Below, one piece after another: positions 1 through 7,057 of a stretch of DNA of 13,393 nucleotides. A program made the translations under genes and the position numbers. The stretch is taken from positions 1-13,393 of the forward strand of contig RPQV01000036.1 of the NCBI GenBank assembly GCA_003818595.1. The letters run 5' to 3'. The number at the start of each line of letters is the position of its first letter. Positions within the stretch are counted from its first letter, which is position 1. The notes below the pieces were generated by a model that made no database searches, was not told the DNA's origin, and saw only the letters and a list, made by a program, of their open reading frames with translations. The DNA comes from Calditrichota bacterium. GTDB lineage: Bacteria; Zhuqueibacterota; Zhuqueibacteria; Residuimicrobiales; Krinioviventaceae.

Positions 1-1196
1 ACCAGCGTCATTGCGGATACATAGGCGCCCGCCCCTCCAATGACAAGATAGTCACCCACTTCAGGATTGGCCATGAGCCTTGGAATAATATGCCCCTGTG
101 CATCAAGGCTTTGGGAATCTCCGCTTTCGCAACAACGACCGACGACGACACGATAATCGGCTTCAGGATAAAGATCACCCAAATCAAACTCGGACGACAA
201 AAGCCGACCGTTCTTTGAAATGATATAAAAGGGGTGTCTGGAACCATAAAGAAGCGGTCGCGTATTAGATTCCATGCCTGCATCGGCAACAATGAATTGG
301 AATCCATCTTCCCCAGTTGATTTTTTGTCAATGACGCGGGTGACCAAAAACCCACTGTTTGCGGTAATATAGGTTCCCGGCTCGACGATCATCTTGAGTT
401 TTCTGCCGGTTTCCTGATAAAAAGAATAAAATCGTTCGCGGGCATACAAGCCAAGACTGACAATATCCGCGGGCTTTTCGTCCGGCATGCGTGCCTCCTT
501 AAAGCCACCTCCCAAATTCACCGTGTGTACAGATGGAAAATATTGTTGCACATACCGCAATTCGCGGTCAATGTTGTCACGCCAAAGCTGGGGATCACCA
601 CCTGAGCCAATATGCACATGAACCTGATCGAACCAGACACCCTTGGCTGCGGCAAATTCAAGCGCCCGCTCCAAATCTGTTAGATGAATGCCAAAACAGG
701 AATATTTGTCGCCCGTGTTTCGGGTCACGGATTCGCCGGCACCGACGCCGGGATGAAGACGAAGGCACAGCGGCAATTGATGGGCGGAGGCGAAATCTGC
801 CACCAATTCCAATTGATGAATCGAACAGACGTTATATTTCATCCCCTCGAGCATCATCTCTTCCATCATTTTTCTCTGCTCTCCCGACGGCACGTCCTGC
901 GTCGTCAGCATCATGCGAGAAAATGGGATTCCAGCCAGTGACGCCCGTCTCCCTTCATAAATGGAGCTGAGATCAAGGTCCAACCCCAATCCAGTAATCA
1001 GCTGCAACAATGCTCGATTCGAATTTGCCTTCATTGCATAACTCACTTGCAGTCCAAAGGCGTTGGGCATACTCTGCACATCCTGGCACTTGTTGATTAT
1101 CGTTTGTTCATCGTATAAATAGAACGGCGTTTTATAATGTTGAGCGACCTCTACAATCTTGTCGGTTGTCATTTGGCCTTGTTCGATCATTGCCAT
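1..1196 (-). CDS. lysA: Diaminopimelate decarboxylase, 3' end cut by window edge
   Basis: PLP-dependent decarboxylation of meso-diaminopimelate to L-lysine, the last step of the pathway. The frame runs open for 398 codons to base 1, so only about the last 20 residues should be missing. Visible motifs (numbered from ATG 1196) are YAMKAN with the PLP lysine K56, HIGSGG at 195-200, the glycine-rich NLGGGF at 227-232, EPG at 272-274, CESGD at 356-360 and the late Tyr392. All are alanine-racemase-fold decarboxylase signatures. The usual VSGGE segment is replaced by LDLSSIYE (74-81), and the phosphate-site region reads RNTGDKYSCFGI, so this is a divergent LysA subtype. Start: GATGAG lies 4 nt before ATG 1196; in-frame ATGs at 1205 and 1190 are alternatives. 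It is the last visible gene of the operon, about 54 nt after dapL. Confidence 0.94.
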   Translation of the reverse strand, partial: MAMIEQGQMTTDKIVEVAQHYKTPFYLYDEQTIINKCQDVQSMPNAFGLQVSYAMKANSNRALLQLITGLGLDLDLSSIYEGRRASLAGIPFSRMMLTTQDVPSGEQRKMMEEMMLEGMKYNVCSIHQLELVADFASAHQLPLCLRLHPGVGAGESVTRNTGDKYSCFGIHLTDLERALEFAAAKGVWFDQVHVHIGSGGDPQLWRDNIDRELRYVQQYFPSVHTVNLGGGFKEARMPDEKPADIVSLGLYARERFYSFYQETGRKLKMIVEPGTYITANSGFLVTRVIDKKSTGEDGFQFIVADAGMESNTRPLLYGSRHPFYIISKNGRLLSSEFDLGDLYPEADYRVVVGRCCESGDSQSLDAQGHIIPRLMANPEVGDYLVIGGAGAYVSAMTL

Positions 1197-1250
1197 TTTT
1201 CTCATCTCAGATAAAAGGTTACAATTTTCAGCATTACCCAAGCTGATCTC

Positions 1251-2483
1251 TTACCGCTTGAATCGGAATTGAATGGCGGCAACAGCTTTCTCGACGTTTT
1301 CCCTATGACCATAAGCACTCAGTCGGAAATAGCTTTCACCGCTCGGTCCAAATCCCGACCCGGGTGTGCCGACGACATGAGTCTCCCGTAAAAGGAAATC
1401 AAAAAAATCCCAAGAACTCATCCCCCCTGGTGTTTTCAACCAAATAAATGGGGCGTTCGTGCCGCCAAAACAAGAAAATCCCACTGATTCCAGACCCGAT
1501 TTAATGATTGCAGCATTATTCATATAATAATCAACTAGATACCCACATTCGCGCCACCCTTCTTCAGAAAGAGCAGCCGCACCGCCGCCCTGGACAATGT
1601 TCGAGGCGCCGTTAAAAAGCGTGTTTTGACGCCTCGACCAGAGTTGATTAAGAACCCCGGGGGACGCATCTTCAGCAACCAAGGAGAGAGGAATGATGCT
1701 CCATCCCAACCTGACGCCTGTAAATCCGGCAATTTTTGAAAAACTGTTGATTTCGATGGCGCATTCGGCTGCTCCTTTGATTTCGTATATGGAGCGCGGC
1801 AAGTGCGGTTCTCTGATGAACGCAGAATAGGCGGCATCAAAGATGATGACTGCCCGATGCTGTTGTGCATGGCGGACAAATCGTTCCAATTGTTCCCTGG
1901 TTGCCACCGCACCCGTGGGATTATTGGGACTGCATAGATAAATCAAATCCACCTTTTTCTCAGGAAGCGCCGGGAAAAACTGATTCTCTTCAGTACAGGG
2001 CATATAAACCAAGCCGGCGTACAATCGCTTCTGTTGATCATAGCCGCCCGACCTGCCGGCCATAACATTGGAATCAACATAAACAGGATATGCCGGGTCT
2101 TGAACAGCCACCACATTTTCCGGCGCGAAGATGGACTGGATATTTCCAGAATCGGGCTTGGCGCCATCGGAAATATAAATTTCCGCCAATTGGAGTTCGA
2201 CGCCAAAACGTTGATAGTGCCGCTGCAACGCCTGTTTCATGAACATTTCCCCGCTGGAATCGTCCGCATAACCGGTATAGGTATCGCGACAGGCCAACCG
2301 ATCGACTCCTTGGTGCAGTCCTTGGACGACCGTGGGGGTCAAAGGTTCAGTGGTATTGCCGATTCCCAAACGCATGATCTCCACGGTCGGATTTTCGGCG
2401 GTAAATGCACGAACGCGACGGCCAATCTCAGGAAACAAGTAGCCCGCGGCCAATTTCATATAATTTTGATTGATGGTAGCCAT
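1251..2483 (-). CDS. dapL: LL-diaminopimelate aminotransferase
   Basis: Class I/II fold PLP aminotransferase that converts tetrahydrodipicolinate directly to LL-diaminopimelate with glutamate as amino donor, replacing DapD, DapC and DapE. The protein is 410 residues, the usual DapL length. In order: INQNYMKLAAGYLFPEI at the N-terminus (a DapL hallmark), LGIGNTTEPL at 39-48, the cofactor-loop motif ISDGAKPDSGN, SPNNPTG at 185-191, D216 and Y219 near the pyridine ring, SFSKIAGFTGVRLGW with the Schiff-base lysine K250, and the carboxylate-binding R387 in FRLSAYG. Plant-type enzymes usually have Asp where this has Asn in LGIGN. Start: a GTG at 2495 gives four more residues but overlaps the GGGAG ribosome site; ATG 2483 lies 11 nt after it and matches the family N-terminus. 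dapF ends 18 nt upstream. Confidence 0.95.
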   Translation of the reverse strand: MATINQNYMKLAAGYLFPEIGRRVRAFTAENPTVEIMRLGIGNTTEPLTPTVVQGLHQGVDRLACRDTYTGYADDSSGEMFMKQALQRHYQRFGVELQLAEIYISDGAKPDSGNIQSIFAPENVVAVQDPAYPVYVDSNVMAGRSGGYDQQKRLYAGLVYMPCTEENQFFPALPEKKVDLIYLCSPNNPTGAVATREQLERFVRHAQQHRAVIIFDAAYSAFIREPHLPRSIYEIKGAAECAIEINSFSKIAGFTGVRLGWSIIPLSLVAEDASPGVLNQLWSRRQNTLFNGASNIVQGGGAAALSEEGWRECGYLVDYYMNNAAIIKSGLESVGFSCFGGTNAPFIWLKTPGGMSSWDFFDFLLRETHVVGTPGSGFGPSGESYFRLSAYGHRENVEKAVAAIQFRFKR

Positions 2484-2501
2484 TTGTGAATACACTCCCG
2501 T

Positions 2502-3347
2502 TCAAAAGCTGTTTTCAAGAATAGTTCCGTCAATGGATCCTTCAGCTATTCGCACCACCGGTCCGATCATTTCGAGGAAATAATCACCGTTGATGAAGAT
2601 ATTTAATGTCCCACCGGGCATGTGAACTTTGATGTGTCGATCGCAGAATCCCAAGCGAAATGCAACAGCAGCGGCTGCGCAACTCGAACTGCCCGAAGCG
2701 AGAGTATATCCTGCTCCGCGTTCCCAAATTTCGATCTGGATGTGTTGGCGATCAATTATCCTCATGAACTGAACATTGGTTCGATTAGGAAATCGAGGAT
2801 CTTTTTCAATCAATGGTCCCAGAGATCGGGCAGCCTCTTCGGAGAGTTCATCCATCAACAATACGCAGTGCGGATTACCGATCGAGACGGCGCAGAATTT
2901 CAAATCACGACCATTCAGATTAATCTGTTCATTAATCACTTGGCGGGATTCACCCATTACCGGAATTTTAGAACTGTCAAAACTGGCTTGTCCCATTTCA
3001 ACCTTAATCTGTCGACCATTCTCAAAAACTTGGGAACTGACGATTCCACCCAAAGTTTCGATTTGAAACATGGCCTCGGAAACAAAACCATGATCGTAAA
3101 GATACCTGGAGAAAATGCGGAGCCCATTTCCCGATTTTTCGGCTTCACTCGCATCAGGATTAAAAATGCGCAGCTTGAAATCTGCCGTTATCGACGGCAG
3201 CGGACCCCATAGAATGCCATCAGAACCTATACCAAAATTCCGATGGCAGATCAGCTTTATCTCCTGAGGAGTGAGTTCACGTCTCACTTCGGCAGGATTC
3301 ATCACCAAGTAATCGTTTCCAAGACCATGATATTTATAAAATTTCAC
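2502..3347 (-). CDS. dapF: Diaminopimelate epimerase, both catalytic Cys replaced by Ser
   Basis: DapF interconverts LL- and meso-diaminopimelate without a cofactor, using two cysteines as acid and base. This 281-residue protein has the standard two-lobed layout and substrate-contact motifs: GLGNDY with N11, FNPD with N63, GNPH at 157-160, RTNVQF at 189-194 and ERGAG at 209-213. At the first catalytic position the family reads AxxCGNG; here it is EKSGNG, Ser72 (codon TCG). At the second it reads ACGxGAC; here it is ASGSSSC, Ser218 (TCG). Cys223 aligns with the second, non-catalytic cysteine of the family motif. Start is GTG 3347 with GAGG 6 nt upstream; 30 nt separate it from dapA. It sits between dapA and dapL in an operon that needs an epimerase before LysA, so I infer an active variant epimerase. 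Activity is not shown by sequence. Confidence 0.92.
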   Translation of the reverse strand: MKFYKYHGLGNDYLVMNPAEVRRELTPQEIKLICHRNFGIGSDGILWGPLPSITADFKLRIFNPDASEAEKSGNGLRIFSRYLYDHGFVSEAMFQIETLGGIVSSQVFENGRQIKVEMGQASFDSSKIPVMGESRQVINEQINLNGRDLKFCAVSIGNPHCVLLMDELSEEAARSLGPLIEKDPRFPNRTNVQFMRIIDRQHIQIEIWERGAGYTLASGSSSCAAAAVAFRLGFCDRHIKVHMPGGTLNIFINGDYFLEMIGPVVRIAEGSIDGTILENSF

Positions 3348-3377
3348 TCTCTGCCTCGTTGCATTTGCGTTTGCTGA

Positions 3378-4271
3378 TCAGACTTGATTTAATTCTCTTA
3401 AAAGATTGAACATTTTATCTCGATGAATATCACTCATGGGCACCAGCGGTAAACGGACGACATCCTCAATCAACCCCATCATTGCGCAAGCTGCCTTGAC
3501 CGGAAAAGGGCTGCTTTCACAGAAATTAAATTCCATCAGGGGCAACAACTTGTAATGCAGCGATTGGGCTTTGTTCCATTGTCCGGCAAAAACAGCGTGA
3601 ACCATTTCATGCAGCAGCGCCGGAGTTTCGTTGGCAACAACGGAAATGATTCCCTCCGCCCCTAAAGCCATGAGCGGCAGAGTCAATGAATCATCACCGG
3701 AAAGCAGCAGAAAATCATCCGGACGATATTGTAAGATATTCATGATTTGCGAAAAATTTCCACTGGCTTCCTTGATACCGATAATATTAGGAATCTCGGC
3801 AAGTTTGAGTGTGGTTTCGGGAGCGATATTACATGCCGTCCTTCCAGGGACGTTATAAAGTATAACCGGAAGCGGCGTTGATCCGGCAATCGCCTTAAAA
3901 TGCTCATAAAGACCTTTTTGTATTGGTTTATTATAATAGGGTGCGACGGAAAGAATGCCGTCAGCACCAGCTTGCGAGGCAAATTCCGTAAGAGATATCG
4001 CTTCAGCGGTTGAATTGCTGCCTGCGCCCGCCAGAACCGGAACTCTCCCTTTCACCTGATCAATGATCACTTGAATGACAAATCGGTGTTCCTCATGACT
4101 AAGGGTGGCACTTTCACCCGTTGTACCACAAGCCAGAATAACGTCTGTGCCCTGTTCAACCTGCCAATCGACAAGACGACGCAGCCGTTTTTCATCGACC
4201 GAAAAATCGGGAGTGAATGGAGTTATCAACGCCACGGTAGTGCCGCAAAAACGCCTGTTTTTATTGGACAT
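3378..4271 (-). CDS. dapA: 4-hydroxy-tetrahydrodipicolinate synthase
   Basis: Aldolase-type (beta/alpha)8 barrel that condenses pyruvate with aspartate semialdehyde, the committed step to diaminopimelate. At 297 residues it has the normal length. Visible: GTTGES at 49-54 (T50, T51), PYYNKP at 111-116, the catalytic Y139 and R144 in LYNVPGRT, and the Schiff-base lysine K167 in GIKEASG. Relative to E. coli (offset +6), the lysine feedback pocket is kept: S54, A55, H59, H62, N86, E90 and Y112 correspond to S48, A49, H53, H56, N80, E84 and Y106. Lysine inhibition is therefore expected (inference). Start ATG 4271 has GAGAGG 8 nt upstream. A 128-nt gap separates it from dapB, the largest inside the operon. 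Confidence 0.97.
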   Translation of the reverse strand: MSNKNRRFCGTTVALITPFTPDFSVDEKRLRRLVDWQVEQGTDVILACGTTGESATLSHEEHRFVIQVIIDQVKGRVPVLAGAGSNSTAEAISLTEFASQAGADGILSVAPYYNKPIQKGLYEHFKAIAGSTPLPVILYNVPGRTACNIAPETTLKLAEIPNIIGIKEASGNFSQIMNILQYRPDDFLLLSGDDSLTLPLMALGAEGIISVVANETPALLHEMVHAVFAGQWNKAQSLHYKLLPLMEFNFCESSPFPVKAACAMMGLIEDVVRLPLVPMSDIHRDKMFNLLRELNQV

Positions 4272-4399
4272 ATTATTGGCCTCTCTTGCTAAGTCGCTTT
4301 TTTAGGAGTTTCAGAATTCATCATTGCCTATATTTAAAACAGATGATGAGCATAATTGATTTCGGCGTAACATTTATGATCCAGTCGCCGAGTCGTGAT
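4272..4399. other. Intergenic gap dapB-dapA, nothing identifiable
   Basis: Within the operon this is the longest non-coding stretch (128 nt). I looked for an intrinsic terminator, a promoter hexamer pair and a small gene. There is no stem followed by a T-run in the transcribed direction, no convincing -35/-10 pair, and only very short open frames without a ribosome site. The dapA Shine-Dalgarno (GAGAGG, 4285-4280) lies inside it. Confidence 0.6.
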
Positions 4400-5134
4400 T
4401 TATACGGATTTGATATTCAGGATATCATTCATTAAATCGTCCATGGAGAAAATGCCGCGCCTGCCGATCAACCACTCAGCCGCACGAACAGCACCCAAAG
4501 CAAATCCTTCCCGGCCATGCGCAACATGGCTGAGAACAATTTCATCAGCGGGTGAATCGAAACCAACCTGATGGGTCCCGGGAACGCGTCCAAAGCGAGT
4601 TGAGGTGACATGAAGCGCTTTCTGATCGATCATCCCATGACTCGTGTCATACAGCGGATATTCTTTATGCGCAAGGTTTTCCAATATCACCCTTGCCAAT
4701 TGTTTGGCAGTGCCACTGGGACTATCGACTTTGCCGCGATGATGGAATTCATGAATACAACAATCATATTCGGGAAGGCTTCCCATCATTTCGGCAGCCA
4801 ATCCAACCAGACGAATGAATTGATAAACGCCGACTGAGAAATTTGCACTGTATATCATGGTTAAATCAGGTATTTTTTTTGCGGTTTCCAGAGAATCAAA
4901 CCAGCCTGTCGTCCCTTCAACAACGGGTAAACCCATTTTGGCAATTGAAGTCAAGTTGGGAATCACCACATCGGCGGTGACAAAGCTGATCAAGACATCC
5001 GCACCATGACAATTTGATTCGCTGCAAAATTGATCACCCACATCAAAAACAGCGGTGATGGCGTGACCGCGATCTTGCGCTTGTCGTTCCACTTCTTTCC
5101 CCATACGGCCATATCCGATCAGTGCAATGTTCAT
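4400..5134 (-). CDS. dapB: 4-hydroxy-tetrahydrodipicolinate reductase
   Basis: NAD(P)H-dependent reduction of hydroxy-tetrahydrodipicolinate to tetrahydrodipicolinate, the substrate of DapL here. The N-terminal Rossmann fold opens with IALIGYGRMGK (3-13). GTTGW (74-78) and SANFSVGV (96-103) line the nucleotide site. The catalytic signature follows: E129, H131-H132, K135, D137 and PSGTA (139-143). At 244 residues it is shorter than the roughly 270-residue proteobacterial enzyme; the loss is mainly between the dinucleotide motif and GTTGW, as in other compact DapB proteins. Start ATG 5134 follows AGAGGAAAT (spacer about 11 nt). It lies 62 nt after lysC in the same operon. Confidence 0.96.
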   Translation of the reverse strand: MNIALIGYGRMGKEVERQAQDRGHAITAVFDVGDQFCSESNCHGADVLISFVTADVVIPNLTSIAKMGLPVVEGTTGWFDSLETAKKIPDLTMIYSANFSVGVYQFIRLVGLAAEMMGSLPEYDCCIHEFHHRGKVDSPSGTAKQLARVILENLAHKEYPLYDTSHGMIDQKALHVTSTRFGRVPGTHQVGFDSPADEIVLSHVAHGREGFALGAVRAAEWLIGRRGIFSMDDLMNDILNIKSV

Positions 5135-5196
5135 TTTCCCGATTTCCTCTTGATATCTATAGTGATTGATTGATAACCCTAACGTCTATTAACGAT

Positions 5197-6579
5197 TCAG
5201 CAAAAAATCGATGCATCGAGTTCACCACTGAAAAAATAATCATGAAGTCGAACAATCACTTTGGGCAAGTCCGCTTCGTCGATGACAAAGCTCAAGTTGA
5301 TTTCCGAAGCTCCTTGAGAAATCAAATAAATATGGGTATCCTGCAACAAGCCGAAAATCTGTCCCGGCACACCCTTGGTGCGTTTTAATCCTTCGCCCAC
5401 AAGGCAAACAATCGCCTTTTTATTTTCAACTTTGGCAACAGCAAATGTAGACAATTCTTCCATGATTTGAGAGATATTTTTTGTATTGTCGATCGTCAGT
5501 GAGACGGTCACTTCAGAGGTTGTAACCAAATCCACAGACGTCTCATACTTGTCAAAGATTGAGAACAATTGTGACATGAATCCATAGGCCATCAACATTC
5601 GACTGGACGAAACCGTAATGACCGTCAGGCCCTCTTTATAGGCGATCGATTTGACTCTGCCATCAATCTTTCGGCCGTCAGGTTGATGTTGAGAAATAGC
5701 GGTGCCGTCGAAATCAGGATTCATGGAATTGAATACTTTGACCGTCATGTCATTTTCAACCGCCGGGGCTAATGTGGCGGGATGCAGTACTTTGGCGCCG
5801 AAATAGGCCAATTCAGCCGCCTCCGAATAGCTCATGTAACGGATTCTGTGCGCTTCTGGTACCAGGGAGGGATCCGCGGTTAATACGCCATCCACATCCG
5901 ACCAAATCTCGACGATCTCGACCTCCAACATTGCCCCGATCAGTGTAGCGGAATAGTCAGATCCACCCCGTCCCAGAGTTGTGGTTTGACCTTTGGCCGT
6001 ACCTCCGACAAACCCCTGAGTCACCGGAATGATACCCCGTTTCACTATAGGAACCAGCTCATTCTTGACAAGCAGCTTTGATTCTGAAATGAGCGGTCTC
6101 GCTGAACTAAAGTGATCGTCTGTACGCAGCATTTTGCGTGCATCGGCAAAAGTACTCGGCATTTCCATTTTTTGCAGGACTACAGGCAGCATATTGGCGG
6201 TGTATAGTTCGCCGATACTGATCACCCCATCATACAGTTCATCGGTTAGCGCTCCATGATTGAAAATTCGTTCAAGCGACTGATGCAGTGTTATTTCAAT
6301 CTGATGCAAAACCTCGATGAATTCCTGATCATCGATGATTCCCAATTCACCGGCAATAGCCTGATGCAGTGAGTGAATTTCCTGCATGAATTGCAGGGCT
6401 TGCTTCTTCTGTCCCTCGCCGGCCATTTTTGCCAATTTGACCAATTTATTGGTCACTCCGCCAACCGCCGAGGTGACAACAACTGGATTTTGGGGCAGCC
6501 TGGACTGGATGATGGTACATACTCTGCGAATAGCGCCTGCATTACCGACGGAAGTCCCGCCGAATTTCATTACAATCAT
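5197..6579 (-). CDS. lysC: Aspartate kinase, lysine-sensitive (AKIII) type
   Basis: Phosphorylates aspartate, the entry step to lysine, methionine and threonine. The 460-residue monofunctional enzyme has the kinase domain (about 1-300) with KFGGTS at 5-10, TTLGRGGSDYSAT around 200-212 and WSDVDGV at 226-232, then two ACT domains (about 305-380 and 385-455). The E. coli LysC lysine contacts map with offset +10: M328, G333, F334, S348, V349, D350, T354, S355 and E356 are present, and Met335 replaces Leu. This predicts inhibition by lysine (inference). Start: an ATG at 6594 would add five residues, but GAAGAGG lies 5 nt before ATG 6579, so that one is preferred. First gene of the operon, behind a lysine riboswitch and terminator; asd is not in the window. 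Confidence 0.96.
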   Translation of the reverse strand: MIVMKFGGTSVGNAGAIRRVCTIIQSRLPQNPVVVTSAVGGVTNKLVKLAKMAGEGQKKQALQFMQEIHSLHQAIAGELGIIDDQEFIEVLHQIEITLHQSLERIFNHGALTDELYDGVISIGELYTANMLPVVLQKMEMPSTFADARKMLRTDDHFSSARPLISESKLLVKNELVPIVKRGIIPVTQGFVGGTAKGQTTTLGRGGSDYSATLIGAMLEVEIVEIWSDVDGVLTADPSLVPEAHRIRYMSYSEAAELAYFGAKVLHPATLAPAVENDMTVKVFNSMNPDFDGTAISQHQPDGRKIDGRVKSIAYKEGLTVITVSSSRMLMAYGFMSQLFSIFDKYETSVDLVTTSEVTVSLTIDNTKNISQIMEELSTFAVAKVENKKAIVCLVGEGLKRTKGVPGQIFGLLQDTHIYLISQGASEINLSFVIDEADLPKVIVRLHDYFFSGELDASIFC

Positions 6580-6720
6580 TTTTTCCTCTTCCATACTGGA
6601 TTATGATTTGCTCTTCACGTCTGAAATCATCGATCAGGCTATTTTACGCCAATACTCATGCCTCAATCCGGTGAAAAAGTATTTTCATTGATGTGGAAAT
6701 AGGCACAACATTCAACGGGC

Positions 6721-6750
6721 AAAAAAAAAGCTTCCGAAAACAGGAAGCCT
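6721..6750 (-). terminator. Intrinsic terminator of the lysC leader (riboswitch expression platform)
   Basis: On the minus strand, AGGCTTCC (6750-6743) pairs with GGAAGCTT (6735-6728) across a 7-nt TGTTTTC loop, with one G-U pair, and the 3' arm runs into nine T residues (6729-6721). It lies after the lysine aptamer and about 140 nt before the lysC start, with no gene end nearby. It therefore works as a conditional attenuator rather than an end-of-operon terminator. Confidence 0.93.
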
Positions 6751-6783
6751 AATTGATTGCCGCAGTGCAATAATACACATTGG

Positions 6784-6957
6784 CCAAATAGCGCTCCACG
6801 ATGTTTTCATCGTGACAGTTCGACAGTTGTTCACACGCCGAGCCAACAATGTTGAATGCGGATCTGCACTGTTTCGGCCTTTTACCCTTTATGACTCGCA
6901 TCATTGAAACCGCATTTTCTCAGCGAATCTACTCTTGCAAAAGGCGCCTCTATCTGG
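6784..6957 (-). ncRNA. Lysine riboswitch aptamer (L box)
   Basis: The minus strand carries all five helices of the lysine aptamer. P1 is CCAGATAG (6957-6950) with CTATTTGG (6791-6784). The conserved AGAGGCGC and AAGAGTA core elements follow. P2 is GATTCGC (6929-6923) with GCGAGTC (6899-6893), capped by GAAA/TTTC and the loop ATGCGG (6915-6910). P3 is AACAGTG (6873-6867) with CATTGTT (6851-6845), flanked by GCC/GGC. Its loop holds CCGCAT (6861-6856), an exact complement of the P2 loop, which is the family's kissing contact. P4 is CGGC/GTCG (6840-6837, 6824-6821), then CTGTC. P5 is CACGATG/CATCGTG (6814-6797). Order and core bases match the B. subtilis lysC leader as I recall it. With the downstream terminator, lysine binding is expected to stop transcription of the whole operon. 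Confidence 0.96.
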
Positions 6958-7057
6958 AAATTTTTCAGTTGAAAAAGTAATGATATTTTTTAAATTATGC
7001 AATAGTTTTGCTGAATACATTTTCCAGATCGCCAACAACAAACGACGAGGCCTTTGA
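6958..7057. promoter_or_regulatory. Divergent promoter region, lysC operon / rfaE1
   Basis: These 100 nt separate the riboswitch from the divergent rfaE1 start, so both promoters should lie here. Bases 6961-7020 are strongly AT-rich. On the minus strand CATAAT (6999-6994) and TATCAT (6985-6980) resemble -10 boxes, but neither has a good -35 at 16-18 nt. On the plus strand TTGAAA (6969-6974) could be a -35, with only a weak -10 after it. The rfaE1 ribosome site GAGG lies 8 nt before its ATG. Individual hexamers are not secure. Confidence 0.4.

Noticed and set aside
2034..3212. Long plus-strand open frames opposite dapL and dapF
   Set aside because: They are antisense shadows. The minus-strand frames carry all the family motifs, and the plus-strand translations have none.
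6656..6688. Ten-codon open frame between the terminator and lysC as a leader peptide
   Set aside because: No ribosome site and a single Lys codon; the riboswitch already explains the leader's regulation.
6721..6957. T-box or attenuation leader instead of a riboswitch
   Set aside because: There is no T-box core sequence and no Lys-rich leader peptide, while all lysine-aptamer helices and the kissing loops are present.
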